This document shows positions 45,479 to 58,385 of a stretch of DNA of 64,000 nt, piece by piece. The first letter of the stretch is position 1. Every line of letters starts with the position of its first letter. This stretch comes from Chlorops oryzae (taxonomy: Eukaryota > Arthropoda > Insecta > Diptera > Chloropidae): positions 128,463,244-128,527,243 of the forward strand of contig CM035806.1 of the NCBI GenBank assembly GCA_020466095.1, written 5' to 3'. Below the pieces are notes generated by a model. It worked only from the letters and a program-made list of their open reading frames with translations. It ran no database searches and had not been told where the DNA came from. Position numbers and translations under genes: made by a program.

Positions 45479-46266
45479 TAGTGCATTTCCATATGGTGTT
45501 TAACTCGCGTTTAAGCGTTTAGGGCCCTAAACGAGGTGTTAAACTAGTGTTTTGCCATACAAAATCAAAACGCGATAACGAAGTGTTTATCTCTTTAACA
45601 CCTCATAAACACTTTCATCGATAGGAAAAAAATCGATTTACCGTATCGGAATTTCATGCATATCTAACTGTCATAAGAAAATCAAAACAAAAAACAAAAA
45701 AATGTTGCCAAAAGAAAAACTAAAAATTCCCTACAAACTAAAAAAAATTCCCTAAATTTTTTTACAAACGGAAAAATTCGAAAAAAATGTATAATATGCG
45801 CAAGGCATAATCTTGTATTGTATGATTCTTGGTAGAGTATCGATGCTGAACGATAGTTTTTACCAAAAATAATAAAATTAAGGTTATGGGCCATGTCACA
45901 GAAATCGATTTCAAAACCGTGTAAAAATTATAATCCTCCTAAATTATTTCAGATACAGTTTTTTCTGGGTTTTCCACTTCCAACTCCACGAGACCAGACG
46001 TTTATTTTGTCGTTTTTATTGATCGACAAGAAACTATATTCAAAATATCTCTTAATATTTAAGAATATACCACAAATTCCCTACATTTTGCCGAATTTAA
46101 TAATTCTGTCCCTCTTTCCCTTCAAGTGATTTTCCTACAAATGGCAACACTGCTTGCAATTGTAAATAAACAAACAGCTGTCAAACTTAAACACCTCGCA
46201 TACGTGGAACCCCTTGAAGTGTTTAGCTAAACATCTCAGAGTTAAACACCATATAGAAACGCGCTA
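45479..46266. mobile_element. Harbinger-type non-autonomous element, TTA TSD
   Basis: The left end TAGTGCATTTCCATATGGTG and right end CACCATATAGAAACGCGCTA are imperfect TIRs. TTA flanks both ends (45476-45478, 46267-46269). Its 788 bp contain no recognised gene. Confidence 0.8.
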
Positions 46267-47604
46267 TTAGTTTTGCATTGATTGTGAAACTTTTTTTTAG
46301 CAAGCATGGTATCAATTTGAAGAGAAAAACTCAAAGTTTTCGAAAAGCGTCAAAAAAAAGAGAGTCGATTATAGTAATTTAAAAATAACCGATTTTAAAA
46401 GTCAAAATTACACTATTTTTGACTTTGATGGCCATAAAAGGCATAGATAAATTTAATTATTTAAAATCGTGGGATGCAGTTTTAAAAGAAAACTGCCGAT
46501 CTTTTAATTTTATACGTGATTTTGAAATTACGGCTTGTAAGTTAGGAGCGCCAGCGAAAAAAACCAAATTTGGTTTTTTGCGTGTAACTCCTCAGGGCTG
46601 CATTTGCATTTGCATCTGAGTTTATGAGCTCACACGCCTGTTCGAACTTAAATTAGATGTTTGCTTTGATTGATCGAAAAGATATCGTGGTATAGTGGAT
46701 AGGGCTCCGCCTTGGAACCCGAAAGGCTGAGGTTCGAATCTGGGCGCAAACAAGATTTATTGGGGAGAAAGATATTTTATTTATTAGAACGAAGTTCTTT
46801 ATGAAACGATAGCGACAGGGGACCTAGTCGAGAAAAAGTGAAAAACCGCTATTAAATCCGCGTTACCTAAATTGAAGTTCGCAAAAAAGGGTATAATAAC
46901 CTTTGCAAAAAGAAAGAAATATACATATATTTACGTAAAATGACTTGCTGATGCGGCCGAGATATTATACTTTTTTAGGCGACACTTATTTCCGACGATA
47001 TCCCGAAAAAACAATTAATTATAAAAGTCAGAAACTATACAGACACATACAAGCATAAATGCATTCAAACAAAACAAAACAATATGTGGTGCTGCCAGAC
47101 TGAACGTTTTCAGAATAACTCCGATTAGTAGGTTGTTGCAAATATATAAGGGCATTTTAGGTAGCTTATAATTTTTTTGCGCTATCAAAGTATACGTGAA
47201 TTCGTACATAATTAAAACATATTTAAAATCATCGTCTGTACTCCGGGGGCTGCGGATGTAATATCGGTGTGAAAAATATCGATACTTTAAAACATTTTTA
47301 TGTATGAAAATTCGCATTTTCGAGACTATCTCATTTGCGATGGAAAACCCTTTACACGTATGCTTTTTCAGTTCCAGTATATTCTGCTTATCTAACTTAG
47401 CACTTTGAGGGCTCAACGCTGTTAAAGTAAATTGAAAGGAAGTAACGAACTCACTACTTTGAAGAAAGGAAATCAGAGTTGAAATTTCGATGACAGGTCG
47501 ACAGAAATATAGGAAATGTGTGACTTAAATGCAACCCTGTGAGTCCGATTACTTGTAATAAGCGTATGCGTTCAAGTAGCGAAAGTAAGTCAAAGTACTT
47601 ATTT
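46267..47604. other. Spacer with one tRNA-like sequence
   Basis: Apart from 46683-46752 nothing is supported. An open frame at 47015-47416 (minus, 133 codons) shows no family and unusual composition. Confidence 0.4.
46683..46752 (+). tRNA. tRNA-like sequence
   Basis: TCGTGGTATAGTGGATAGGG has a good A box and GCTGAGGTTCGAATCTGGG a good B box. A GCCTT/AAGGC stem could serve as the anticodon arm but its loop is 9 bases. No acceptor pairing is evident. It is likely a tRNA-derived repeat head. Confidence 0.55.
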
Positions 47605-47682
47605 GTTTTTATACCCAGCGTAAGCAACGTATATTACGGTATCTTGTAACAGCCAGAATAACGCTCCGTAGATAAGACATAT

Positions 47683-48310
47683 ATATCGATAGCTTCGGAT
47701 AGAAAGGGCGTAACTCATTTTTTTTTAAAAACGAGATTTTTGCATTTTCTGATGGTCGACTCTCAAATACACCCCCTCCAAAAAAATTGACGACCTTTGA
47801 ATGAAAATACCGAAGTTATAGTTACTTTTAAAAAGCCCTAACTCATAGCGAACGTTCCTTTCTTAAGTCTTTGCATGTCTCTCTTGGTCTGTATGCATGC
47901 AAAGACTCAAGACACGAACGTGAAAACAGTGAATAATGCGTTTCAAAAAATATTTGTTTTGAATTAATTTTATCAATAGAAACCACTAACCGATATTATT
48001 GGTTATAGTATAGTGCTGGATCGCATCTTATAATTTTATTTATATTTTAAAATTTGCGTACAAAGACCTAACTCACGTGTTTTGAACGAAAATTGATATA
48101 ATATCAAAAAGCCCTAACTCAGAAAACTGCTCGAAACACAGAAAAAATAAAAATTCAAGCCTAAAACAAATTTCGTGCGTAGTATTTAATTGACTTTGCG
48201 TTTAAACTTTTTTTAAATATCTAACCTTTGCGATTTTATGAAGTTTTTTCCTTCTCCTGTAAAGTAGCAAAATAATGAGTTACGCCCTTTCTATCCGAAG
48301 CTATCGATAT
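47683..48310. mobile_element. MITE inserted in mini-me C
   Basis: ATATCGATAGCTTCGGATAG, continuing AAAGGGCGTAACTCAT, is mirrored at the right end (arms about 38 bp). The rest is AT-rich. It sits in the TA tract of element C, so the TSD is obscured. Confidence 0.8.
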
Positions 48311-48659
48311 ATAATATATATATTCTTGATCAGTATCAAAAATTCGATTTAGACATGTCCGTCTGTCCGTCCGTCCGTGTCCGGATCTCCTCCGAAACGG
48401 CTGGACCAATCAAGTCGAAGTGTGGCACACAGGTATATCGGGGTCCGAGTATGATCCTAACTAAAAATGGAAGACATCCGCTCACTGCCACGCCCACAAA
48501 TGAATTTAATGTGTTTTCAGTAAAATGCTTGTAACTTGCGAACCACTCAACACATTTCATTGATATTTGGTGTACTGGTAAACTACGAAAAGGGACATAT
48601 CCTGCTAAAAAACGGACGCCGCCCTCCAGAAGCCACGCCCACAAATAAGGGCTTATCGT

Positions 48660-49400
48660 AACTTGTGAAGTAAAAGGCGTAGAAGCTTCAAATTCGCAAC
48701 ATAGGTTGACCAAGACAAATGAAAGGTGTAGGAAAAAATTTTTTGAGGCCCGCCCACTGCCACGCCCACAAATGGAGATTTTTCGTAACTTCCGAAGTAA
48801 AAAGCGTAGAAGCTTCAAATTCGCAACATAGGTTGACCAAGGCGAAGGAAAGGTGTAGGAAAAAATTTTATGTGGCTCGCCCACTGCCACGCCCACAAAT
48901 GAAGCTTTTTCGTAATTTCCGAGGTTAAAGGCGTAGAAGCTTCGAATTCGCAACATAGGTTGACAAAGGCAAATGAAAGGTGTAGGAAGAAAAATTTATG
49001 TAGCCCGCCCACTGCCACGCCCACAAATGGAATGAATTTTCGTAACTTCCGAAGTAAAAGGCATAGAAGCTTCAAATTTGCAACATAGGTTCACCAAGGC
49101 GAATGAAAGTTGTAGGAAAAAATTTTATTTGGCCCGCCCACTGCCACGCCCACAAATGAAGATTTTTCGTAACTTTCGAAGTAAAAGGCGTAGAAGCTTC
49201 AAATTCGCAACATAGGTTCAGCAAGGCGAATGAAAGGTGTAGGAAAAAAATGTATGTGGCCCGCCCACTGCCACGCCCACAAATGAAGATGTTTCGTTAC
49301 TTCCGAAGTAAAAGGCGTAGAAGCTTCAAATTCGCAACATAGGTTCACCAAGGCGAATGAAAGGTGTAGGGAAATAATTTATGTGGCCCTCCCACTGCCA
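48660..49400. repeat. Six tandem ~127-bp units inside mini-me C
   Basis: CGTAGAAGCTTCAAATTCGC, or a close variant, recurs at about 48677, 48804, 48931, 49061, 49189 and 49317. CCCACTGCCACGCCCACAAA lies between the units. Open frames here are by-products of the array. Confidence 0.88.
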
Positions 49401-49497
49401 CGCCCATAAATAGAGAAGCAAAACATAGTGCGCTCATAACGTCGGGACGCTGGGTATTTCAAAGTCGGGCTTGACCGACTTTAGCTTTCTTACTTGT

Positions 49498-50837
49498 TTG
49501 TTAATAAAATTAATATTTGGACGGCGTTCTTTTAAGAATTCAAGTGTTGTTAAAGACATTCTGATATGTTACTCAAAAATACAGCAAAAACTTTCGGGTA
49601 GGTGCGTTTTTAGCGTAAGTGTATAAAATTGTCTGGAAAATAATTGAATGCAGCTAAGCAGAATATACTTTATCGCATTTTCGCTTGTGAAAAACAGTTG
49701 AAAACAACAAACAGCCGTCTTGTATACATATATTTTTCGATTAATAAAAACAATTGAGTTTTGCGAAAAACCTTGCTGCGAATTATATTTACTAACATTT
49801 ATAAATACCATAATGAACTTCGTTCTTATCTGGTGTCCTATGACACAACTCAACTTGTTTTTATTATTAAAACAAACGAAAATTCATTTCACATCTAAAG
49901 ATTTGAAAAAAGAAGCAAACAGGTAATTTCATCGTTGTCAAAAACTCAGTTTAAACTCACTACTAAAGTCTACTTAAGGTACTAAATTCAGTTTAACGCA
50001 ACAGTCTGGATACCATATAAGTGGGCGTACACAAAAAGTAGGCGTGGCAGCATCATGAAATCAAACTTTTCCAGCTCAAGGGCACAATACTAATCTTTGT
50101 TCAGAATTTCAAATCTGTAGGCCCAAAATTGCAAAATTTCGGTCCACCCTTTATATGGGGGATGGGGTGGTCCGATTTTCACAATTTTTTCAAAATTTCT
50201 TAATTTCACAAATATAAACCTCCATACCAAAATTCATTGCTCTACGACAGCTCCTTCTATTTTTGGCCAAGCAATGTATGGAGTCGGGACACTGTGCGCC
50301 ACCCTTCTAAAGATATTCAATTTTGTTGCCTAAGTCTATCAGTACAGAGCGAAAAATATAATAGAACGACTCAAGACACGAACGTAAAAACTGAAATAAT
50401 TGCATTTGATAAAATACAATATTGAACAAAAATGTGTAGATTTTTATAAATGTTGGAGCATAGAAAAATTCATCCTTAATTCCATGTAATCGCTTGGCCT
50501 TTAGTAACGTAATTTTTCATTCAATTATAAAGCGAACGATAACCGTATTTAAAATAAATAAAAGTTTTGACCCCTTTAACCTTGAATAAAAAATTTAGCA
50601 AGGGGGGATTTTAGGGGACTTTTCAAAATTTACTTAGAATACCATCCCAAACACTCATACCAAAATTTTTTGTGTGCTTTTTTGTACTAATTTGACTGAT
50701 CTTTTATATTGAGTAAAATTTCACAAAGCAACAGCCTAAATAATCATATATCAATCCCCTGCGGAATTAATTGGCGATTGCTGCATATTTTGTTTTTGTA
50801 TTTCAATATTCGTCTTTTTATCGTGCATGTGATCAAT
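49498..50837. other. Spacer
   Basis: It includes a stretch near 50020-50200 with GGGCGTACACAAAAAGTAGG and GTGGTCCGATTTTCAC that resembles mini-me interior sequence. No gene supported. Confidence 0.4.
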
Positions 50838-51754
50838 CGTTTTTATACCCAGCGTAAGCGGGGTATATTAGTTTTGTGCAAATCTTGTAACAGGGAGAAT
50901 TAAGCTCCGGAGATATAGACAAATATATAATATATAGAAATGATCAGGATCAAAAACTGAATCGATTTAGACATGTCCGTCTGTCCGTCCGTCCGTCTGT
51001 CCGTCCGTCCGTGGTCGGATCTCCTCCGAAACGGCTGGACCAATCATGTCTAAATTTGGCACAAAGGTATATCGCGTTCTGAGTATGATCCGAAGTAAAA
51101 ATGGGAGCCATCCACCCACTGCCACGCCCACAAATGAATTTATTGTGTTTTCAGTAAAATGCTTGTAACTTGCGAACCACTCAACACATTTCATTGATAT
51201 TTGGTGTACCGGTAAACTACGAAAAGGGACATATCCTGGAAAAAATGGACGCCGTCCTCCTCGAGCCACGCCCAAAAATAAGGGCTTATCGTAACTTGTG
51301 AAGTAAAAGGCGTAGAAGCTTCAAATTCGCAGCATAGGTTGACCAAGGCAAATTAAAGGTGTAGGAAAATAATGTAGGAAATTTATGTAGCCCGCCGACT
51401 GCCACGCCCACAAATGAAGATTTTTCGTAACTTCCGAGGTAAAAGGCGTAGAAGCTTCAAATTCGCAACATAGGTTTACCAAAGCGAATGAAAGGTGTAG
51501 GGAAAAAATTTATTTGTCCCGCCCACTTCCACGCCCACAAATGGAGAATTTTTGTAACTTCCGAAGTAAAAGGCGTAGAAGCTTCAAATTCGCAACATAG
51601 GTTCATCAAGGCGAATGAAAGGTGTAGAGAAATAATTTATGTGGCCCGCCCACTGCCACGCCCACAAATAGAGAAGCAAAACATAGTGCGCTCATAATGT
51701 CGGGACGCTGGGTATTTCAAAGTCGGGCTTGACCGACTTTAGCTTTCTTACTTG
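50838..51754 (+). mobile_element. mini-me/DINE-like element D
   Basis: Same order and ends as element C: TTTTTATACCCAGCGTAAGC, (TA)n, core, (GTCY)n, CGGATCTCCTCCGAAACGG, tandem array, hairpin AAAGTCGGGCTTGACCGACT and CTTTCTTACTTG. No MITE insertion. Its array has three units (about 51310, 51448, 51574). Confidence 0.85.
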
Positions 51755-52430
51755 TTTAATTATTAAGGTCGCGCCCCCTTAAAAAAAAAAAGACTCGTAA
51801 ATGAAACTTCTTTTAAAAAAGTCTTCCAAATGCTATCTGGGACTAAGTATTTCTTATACATATATTTTATATCAAAACATGAATATAAAATGAAGCTTTA
51901 AAATTCAAAGGTAAATATACTTAAGTTGACGTCACGATAGGAGAATAGTCAATTTTCTCACCGTAATGGCGTCAATTCATTTTTTGTGCAAATGAGACGA
52001 ATGTCAAACGAAGTAAACAACAATAAAAAATAACGTGAACGCTTAAAACATGTCAAAAGAGAAATTCAGACATTGTCACGCTACTTTTTATCTAATACAA
52101 GCCAGAACAGTGCAACTTGAGCGTAAAAAAGGGTTAAAAAAAGTGCGACGGAAGTTCCCAAAACTAAAGTTGGCGGCTAGTCGGCCTTTACAACTTTACT
52201 TACAACCGACTAGTCGGTTATTCGGCCAAAGTCATGATTGGAACATCCCTAATAAATACATAAATCACAAAAATTTAGAATTTTTGCATTCGCAGCGGAG
52301 TTCGGTCGTAATAAGACGTGTCGTGTAAGTTTTTAGTGAAAAAAAGACTATACAGCGTCTAAGGAATATCTGCTCCTGAATTTCTTTGGGTCCTTCGCCA
52401 AAGCCTTGTGGTTGTGACTTGTGAGTATCC
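51755..52430. other. Spacer with a possible hAT end
   Basis: ACCGACTAGTCGGTTATTCG, then GATTGGAACATCCCTA at about 52251, resembles a hAT terminus (TAGGGATGTTCC read inward on minus). The partner end was not found. LINE 5' sequence may begin within 52260-52500. Confidence 0.35.
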
Positions 52431-52906
52431 TTGTGTGCCTTTATTTTAACCGGTTGTCATATTTGCAAATCATCCTGCCAAAGCAAAAGAAAAGTAAAGG
52501 GTCTCGCTATGGCGTCCATTTTTAAAAATGGCGCTATTACAGTACTTGTCACTTTGTTTGACATTTTTGTTGAAGAAAGAGAACAAGATAGAAAGAGAAA
52601 CAAATTTAAAGATGGTCATATGAGAAAAAGGTCTGATAGGGACCAGGCTAAGAAAATAAAGATAAATGCACAGTGTCGATCCAGTGAGGATGAGGCCAAT
52701 CCCGGCTAAGCTTCACCAAATTAAGACTTCGTGGAGGTGCCATGTCAAAAATGTGGTGTCTGATAACTCTCTAGATCCTTCGAGTTCAATGCTCAATCTA
52801 ACCTATACAACACCTTATAACATATAGTCCTTAAAACAAAATGAGGGTCTAAATGAGATCCCAACAAATACATCCACAAAAAAAAAAGAAACAAGACCAA
52901 CAAGTA

Positions 52907-54201
52907 ACAGGTTGGCTGATAAGTCCCCGGTCTAACAAAGAAAAACACATTTTTTTGTAAAAATTCGTTTTTATTATTCAACATAGTTCCCTTCAAGAGC
53001 GATACAACGATTATAACGACCTTCCAATTTTTTTATACCATTTTGGTAGCACTCCTTCGGTTTTGCCTCAAAATAGGCCTCAGTTTCGGCGATCACCTCT
53101 TCATTGCAGCCAAATTTTTTCCCTGCGAGCATCCTTTTGAGGTCTGAGAACAAGAAAAAGTCGCTGGGGGCCAGATCTGGAGAATACGGTGGGTGGGGAA
53201 GCAATTCGAAGCCTAATTCATGAATTTTTACCATCGTTCTCAATGACTTGTGGCACGGGGCGTTGTCTTGGTGGAACAACACTTTTTTCTTCTTCATATG
53301 GGGCCGTTTTGCCGCGATTTCGACCTTCAAACGCTCCAATAACGCAATATAATAGTCACTGTTGATGGTTTTTCCCTTCTCAAGATAATCGATAAAAATT
53401 ATTCCATGCCCATCCCAAAAAACAGAGGCCATTACTTTGCCAGCGGACTTTTGAGTCTTTCCACGCTTCGGAGACGGTTCACCGATCGCTGTCCACTCAG
53501 CCGACTGTCGATTGGACTCAGGAGTGTAGTGATAGAGCCATGTTTCATCCATTGTCACATTTCGACGCAAAAACTCGGGTGTATTGCGAGTTAACAGCTG
53601 CAAACACCGCTCAGAATCATCAACACGTTGTTGTTTTTGGTCAAATGTGAGCTCGCGCGGCACCCATTTTGCACAGAGCTTTTTCATATCCAAATATTGA
53701 TGAATGATATGACCAACACGTTCCTTTGATATCTTTACGGCCTCTGCTATCTCGGTCAACTTCATTTTACGGTCATTCAAAATAATTTTGTGAATTTTTT
53801 TGATGTTTTCGTCGGTAACCACCTCTTTCGGGCGTCCACTGCGTTCACCGTCCTCCGTGCTCATTTCACCACGCTTGAATTTTGCATACCAATCAATTAT
53901 TGTTGATTTTCCTGGGGCAGAGTCCGGAAACTCATTATCAAGCCAAGTTTTTGCTTCCACTGTATTTTTTCCCTTCAGAAAAAACAGTATTTTATCAAAA
54001 CACGAAATTCCTTTTTTTCCATTTTTTTCACAATAACAAAAGTTGCTTCACAAAAGACGCTCTATCTCACAAACTAATTGACTTACAGACGTCAAATTTT
54101 GACACGAATCATTTGAAGGTTGCCACTATATAAAAATAATATGCATTTAATACTAGCGATGCCATCTATGTGTCAGACCGGGGACTTATCAGCCAACCTG
54201 T
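52907..54201 (-). mobile_element. Himar1-like mariner (irritans group)
   Basis: 1295 bp with TIRs ACAGGTTGGCTGATAAGTCC continuing CCGGTCT, the known Himar1-type terminus, and its complement at the other end. TA flanks both sides (52905-52906, 54202-54203). It contains a nearly complete transposase. It is inserted in LINE ORF1. Confidence 0.95.
52974..54022 (-). CDS. mariner transposase, DD34D, early frameshift
   Basis: From the ATG at 54022 the span is 1049 bp, two more than a 348-codon irritans mariner transposase plus stop. The excess lies in a run of six T after YC (about 53985), where the frame breaks within the first 20 codons. From 53960 to 52974 it is fully open: the N-terminal helix-turn-helixes (STIIDWYAKFKRGEMSTED, ISKERVGHIIHQYLDM), WVPRELTFDQKQQR, catalytic VTMDETWLYHY and LFHQDNAPCHKS, and SPDLAPSDFFLFSDLKRML. 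All three Asp residues are intact. It closely resembles Himar1, the horn fly mariner (recalled, not aligned). Only the frameshift seems to prevent expression, and it may be homopolymer error. Confidence 0.93.
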
Positions 54202-56247
54202 TATATTGCACAATATCCAAATGTCTTTCTGGGCATCCCGGTTGTGCTTTTTGATACCTCTAATTGCGACTCTCTGAAAAATAAATGAGATCGAAATGGG
54301 CTGTTCCTCAAGAAGAAATTAGCTGAATGCAAAGTCAATGATATCAAATCGGTTTGTTCAGTGGGTAAATTTTTATTCAAAGTTTTCTTCTCCAGTATCG
54401 AAGAGGCAAACAAGGTTGTTTCAAATTTGATGATTAATAAAATAGGGATTCGTGAGTTCATCCCAATATCAGCTTATGTCTCATATGGAGTCGCTAGGTG
54501 TATTCCGTTGGAATATAGTGACAACGAAATTGTGGAGGAAGCCGAATCGGATATAAAAATCCTGTCGGTCCAACAGTTTAATAGGAAAATAGAAGGCTCT
54601 AACGATCCCCAGCCCGCTGGTACCACGAAAATTGGGTTTCTTGGAAATCACGTCCCTAAATCTATCACGATTGACAGGACTTTTGTGCGTATTGAGGTTT
54701 ACATCCCTACTTTAAAACAATGCCACAACTGTGGACGCATTGGACACTCTACTAAGGCATGCAGGTCTAGAAAACGCTTCATCTTCTGCAGTAAAGCAGA
54801 AGGGTGCCCTTCTTGTGAGAAGAAATGCCTATTATGTGATAACAAAAATCACGTTGCAACTGAAAAAGACAAATGCCCGACTTGGAGTAAAGAGTCGGAC
54901 ATTATGACCGTGAAAACTATTAAAAAAGTCTCAAGGAGACAAGCTAACGGATTGCTAACTGGAAACTCGGACCAAAATCGTTTTAATCTGCTCATGACTA
55001 ACGAAGAAGAATTTCCAAACCTGACAAATAATGATAATTCATACAACTGTGATGACTTGGTAAACCGTGCCAAGACCAAAAGCTCATACAGTCGGGTTGC
55101 TCGGACGCAAACCATAGCGCGTAAGCTACACAAAACTGTTCCCGTCTTTAACTCACAACCCATGGTGCCCCTTTACAGCCCCAAGGTCAAATATACTCCT
55201 GTGTCGTCATGGCTTCCTCCGAGGATTACTCGTACACAACAAAGGCCGGATGCTCTACATCAAACTACTCTTGAGTCAAACGATTATTTACTCAAATTAC
55301 CAAAACACTTCAATCTATATGTAAAAAAATACAGGATGAAGCCCTGATTGAGGAGGTAATGGGTGTAAAATACCTCCTTAATTTAGCGGCCGTCAGGAAT
55401 GACCATAGACGGATCACGCGATCCAAAAATTTAATTGAATATGAAGATCTTACAATATAATTGCCAATCCCTAACAGCGAACATTGACAATATTGACTTT
55501 TTCATTAATAAGGTAAATATTCAGATCTGTGCCTTGAGTGAGACTTTTTTGAGTGGTGCGTCGTGCCACCGGAATTTCTGCAATTTCAAGAGTATATAAA
55601 AGCCACGTGGGGATGGGTACGGTGGAGTAGCCATTCTTTTTCATGAAAATATCATTTTTAGAAAGATAAAGTACAATTCACAGTGTGATATCATAATTGC
55701 AAAAACGATAAACCTTAACCCAAATGTGATCATTTGCAGTGCGTATTTCGAACCGAGCATCCAGCTAAATATTTTTGAAGCGGAAATGAATAGACTTTTC
55801 TTATTCCTTAACAATGAACCGTACGCCTTTATTCTGGGAAATTTCAATGCCAGATCCATGGCTTGGGGAGACCACAAGAGCAATGCTAGGGGGAGCTCCT
55901 CACTTCAGTTAAGCGGGGAATCCAATTTTAGATGCCTCAACCAAGGGGCCCAAACTTTTTATAGGGATTTTACGTCCAATCGTGGAACCGTCCTTGATTT
56001 GTCGTTTACAAATGCTCCTTTGTCCTTACGGTGGGAGGTTGTAGAGTCGCGCCTTGGTGACAGCCACCATCTGCCTGAAGATATCACCAGTAGCCAGGTT
56101 AGATGTATGAACCCTCCTTTCTTAAGCAAGAAAAAACTGGTGGATACCTTGAGGAATCTCGAACTGACGCCCGACGTTGAAGTCATTCAATTAACAATCT
56201 AAGAGGCCATTGCTTCCAGAATTATTACAGAGAGAAAACAGTACATA

Positions 56248-58385
56248 CACAGAGAAAAAAATCAACCAGAAAACTGGTTAAATCAAAAGGAAAAACATAC
56301 AAAACGGCTTCAACAAGGAATATTTTTAATTTTAAAAATTTTTCTTGTTGAAAAAATAAAAAATTTTCCTTTTGAATCAACCATATTTCAGGTTGAATTG
56401 AAATGATAATTTTCAAAAATGGATTTAAATTTAAATTGTTGAACCAACCACGGACATAGTTGAAATGACAAGATATTTTTTTAAAAAAGTCCAAAAAAAA
56501 AAACCTATACAAAAAGAAATGTCATAAAAATTTTAATTAACGTTCAAAGCAAATGGCCAAGTATTACAGTATGAGAAACGAGCTAATAGGCAATTCAACA
56601 AAGCTAATAGGCAATTCACCAAAGGCAACAACAACCACACGGCATACCAGGCAATCCACCACGATGCCTCTTTGGGCATTGTTGTCGTCTCTAGAAATTG
56701 GGCACATACAAGCTGTTAGTTTTTTAAAGGGATTTTTTTTCATTTATAAACAGAGAAAATCAGATATTCTAAAGATTTTTTTAAGAATGATTGTACCATT
56801 TTAAACTGTAGAATTTATTTTAACATTTATTTTTTCTTTTTAGTAATAGAAAAATTCACGTACTACAAAAAACTGAATTCCGAGTTTTTGGTCTTGTTTA
56901 ATTTAGACGTTAGTGTGGCATCCATGGACAACAGATGGTGCCAAATGGAACGAGTCAATAGTGCAAATCGATGGTGAAAATAGTAACCGACTACAATTTG
57001 AACGTTTAGCTTTTAGAAATGAAACTTTCTGTCTGTCTGATTTTCAAAGGTATCCCTTCGTTGTAGGGTTTTTTATAAAATTCATAACAACCAAAATTTT
57101 TTGAAATACATAGTGGAATTATTTAATAGTACTTAGTTAAGGGCATAAAATGTAGATTCCAAATATAGAAAAGTGGCCGCGCCAAAAGGCGTTATTCGAA
57201 AATTGAATTTTACACCCAAAATTCAGATGGCGCTTGAAACAAAGACGGCATAAATACTTCTTTTTTAATCGTTGACATCCTCTACAAAAATTGACTTAAG
57301 TGGACGATTTTTAAGGGTACCTCCAGCACTAATGTCAGCCTCAAAAATCGTCTGAACTGCTGTTAAGTCATAATCTTTCGAGATATTTGCATGAAATAAG
57401 GAATTTGAGCTTATATTTAGCCTCCGATTAAAAATTTAATAGCTGTTTATCTGAGTGAGGTATTCTATGGCCAGGTTCAGGTAATACTTGCAAATGGACA
57501 TAGAGCACTCTGCTGCACATGACCCAAAAAATAGCCATCGGATGGACTTCATCCGATTTCGTCACTCCGTTTTGGTGACTGCTTTCGCAATGCTTGAAAA
57601 GTTCTAAGATGAATACATATCTTATTGTCTTATTTTATAAAACAAATGAGAATTATACCGAACGAAAAGAAATGTAATTAAACATATTTCCTTTCAATTC
57701 AACCAAAAATGTTGTTGACTCAACCATTTTTCTTTTGAAATTTTTGTTCTGCTCGAAAATCAAAAGGACTGTGAATAACAATGCGCCCTTTTAAAAAAAT
57801 CATGGTTACGTTCGCTCAGTGTACTAAATACCTAATAAAATAGAACAAAAATAATAAGATATCTCTATGGTTTTTTTTCAAGAAGAAAGTCTCATTATTG
57901 TAATAAGGAAAACCTTTTTGAATAAGTCAAGAAAAAAACTTGTTGCTTTTATTATGAATTCTTATTGATTTTTTCAAAAAGGTTTTCCTTATTAAATAAA
58001 TAAAGAAGATTGTTTACCCATAATCTTACAGGAACCTAATGAAATTTTTGAAAAAATCAAGAAGATAGCCCAATGAAATCAATAAGAAATCCAATTTTAA
58101 TACAAATCAGTATAAAACCTAATGGAATGAAGAAGTGTTTCTCTATGGATTGTTTTTTTGGTGCCAAAAATAACGGAAATTGAGCGCAAAAAATTGTGAA
58201 TAACTAGTTTTCTTCTTGATTTTATGTGTTTCCTTTCTTGATAAAATTAAAAAGATTTACCACATTAAAATAATAAGAAATCTCTTTGGAACAATCTTCT
58301 CTTCTTTTTGCTGGGATACCCCTTAGCCTAAAAACGTTTCATAGAGAAAATCTTCTTGAATCTATTAGGCAGTTTTGGCTCTGTG
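56248..58385. mobile_element. DNA element b in the LINE, CACAGAG ends, TA TSD
   Basis: It starts CACAGAGAAAAAAATCAACC and ends GGCTCTGTG, with TA on both sides. LINE coding resumes directly after it (KQYI to LKTGRKPK). The left part repeats TTGAATCAACC-like motifs. The right part has AAGAAATCTCTTTGG and AAGAAGATT motifs. The middle includes an inverted mini-me fragment. An internal TTCGCTCAGTGTA at about 57810 could be another element end, so it may be composite. Confidence 0.7.
57165..57430 (-). repeat. mini-me fragment inside element b
   Basis: On the minus strand, GTACTGGAGGTACC-like and ATTTTGGGTGTAAAATTC blocks match the interior of mini-me A and B. It has no ends. Confidence 0.5.

Larger units (their letters stand above)
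47605..49497 (+). mobile_element. mini-me/DINE-like element C
   Basis: The left end TTTTTATACCCAGCGTAAGC is followed by a TA tract, GATTTAGACATG, then (GTCY)n, CTCCTCCGAAACGGCTGGAC and a tandem array. The right end is the hairpin AAAGTCGGGCTTGACCGACT followed by TTAGCTTTCTTACTTG. It is split by a MITE at 47683-48310 in the TA tract. Copy D (50838-51754) shows the uninterrupted order. Confidence 0.8.
52503..55460 (+). pseudogene. LINE ORF1 (gag-like), split by mariner
   Basis: The N-terminal part before the mariner is basic (EREQDRKRNKFKDGHMRKRS) and already has stops. After the mariner the frame is open from 54361: SVQQFNRKIEGSNDPQPAGT, then three knuckle-like motifs CHNCGRIGHSTKAC, CPSCEKKCLLC and CDNKNHVATEKDKCP. 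The last part shifts frame near 55340, ends KNLIEYEDLTI at TAA 55458-55460, and overlaps the ORF2 start by about 20 bp. ORF1 would bind LINE RNA. Confidence 0.8.

Noticed and set aside
47015..47416. 133-codon open frame on minus
   Set aside because: No start context, splice support or family signature; lies in repeat-rich spacer DNA.
48336..48956. 206-codon open frame on minus
   Set aside because: It crosses the (GTCY)n tract and the 127-bp array of mini-me C, repeating the same peptide; not a gene.
48660..49400. Regular array that could suggest a CRISPR
   Set aside because: Units repeat over their full ~127 bp with no unique spacers, in a eukaryotic mobile element.
52050..52328. 92-codon open frame on plus
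   Set aside because: It spans a likely hAT terminal region with inverted CGACTAGTCGG motifs; no protein family recognised.
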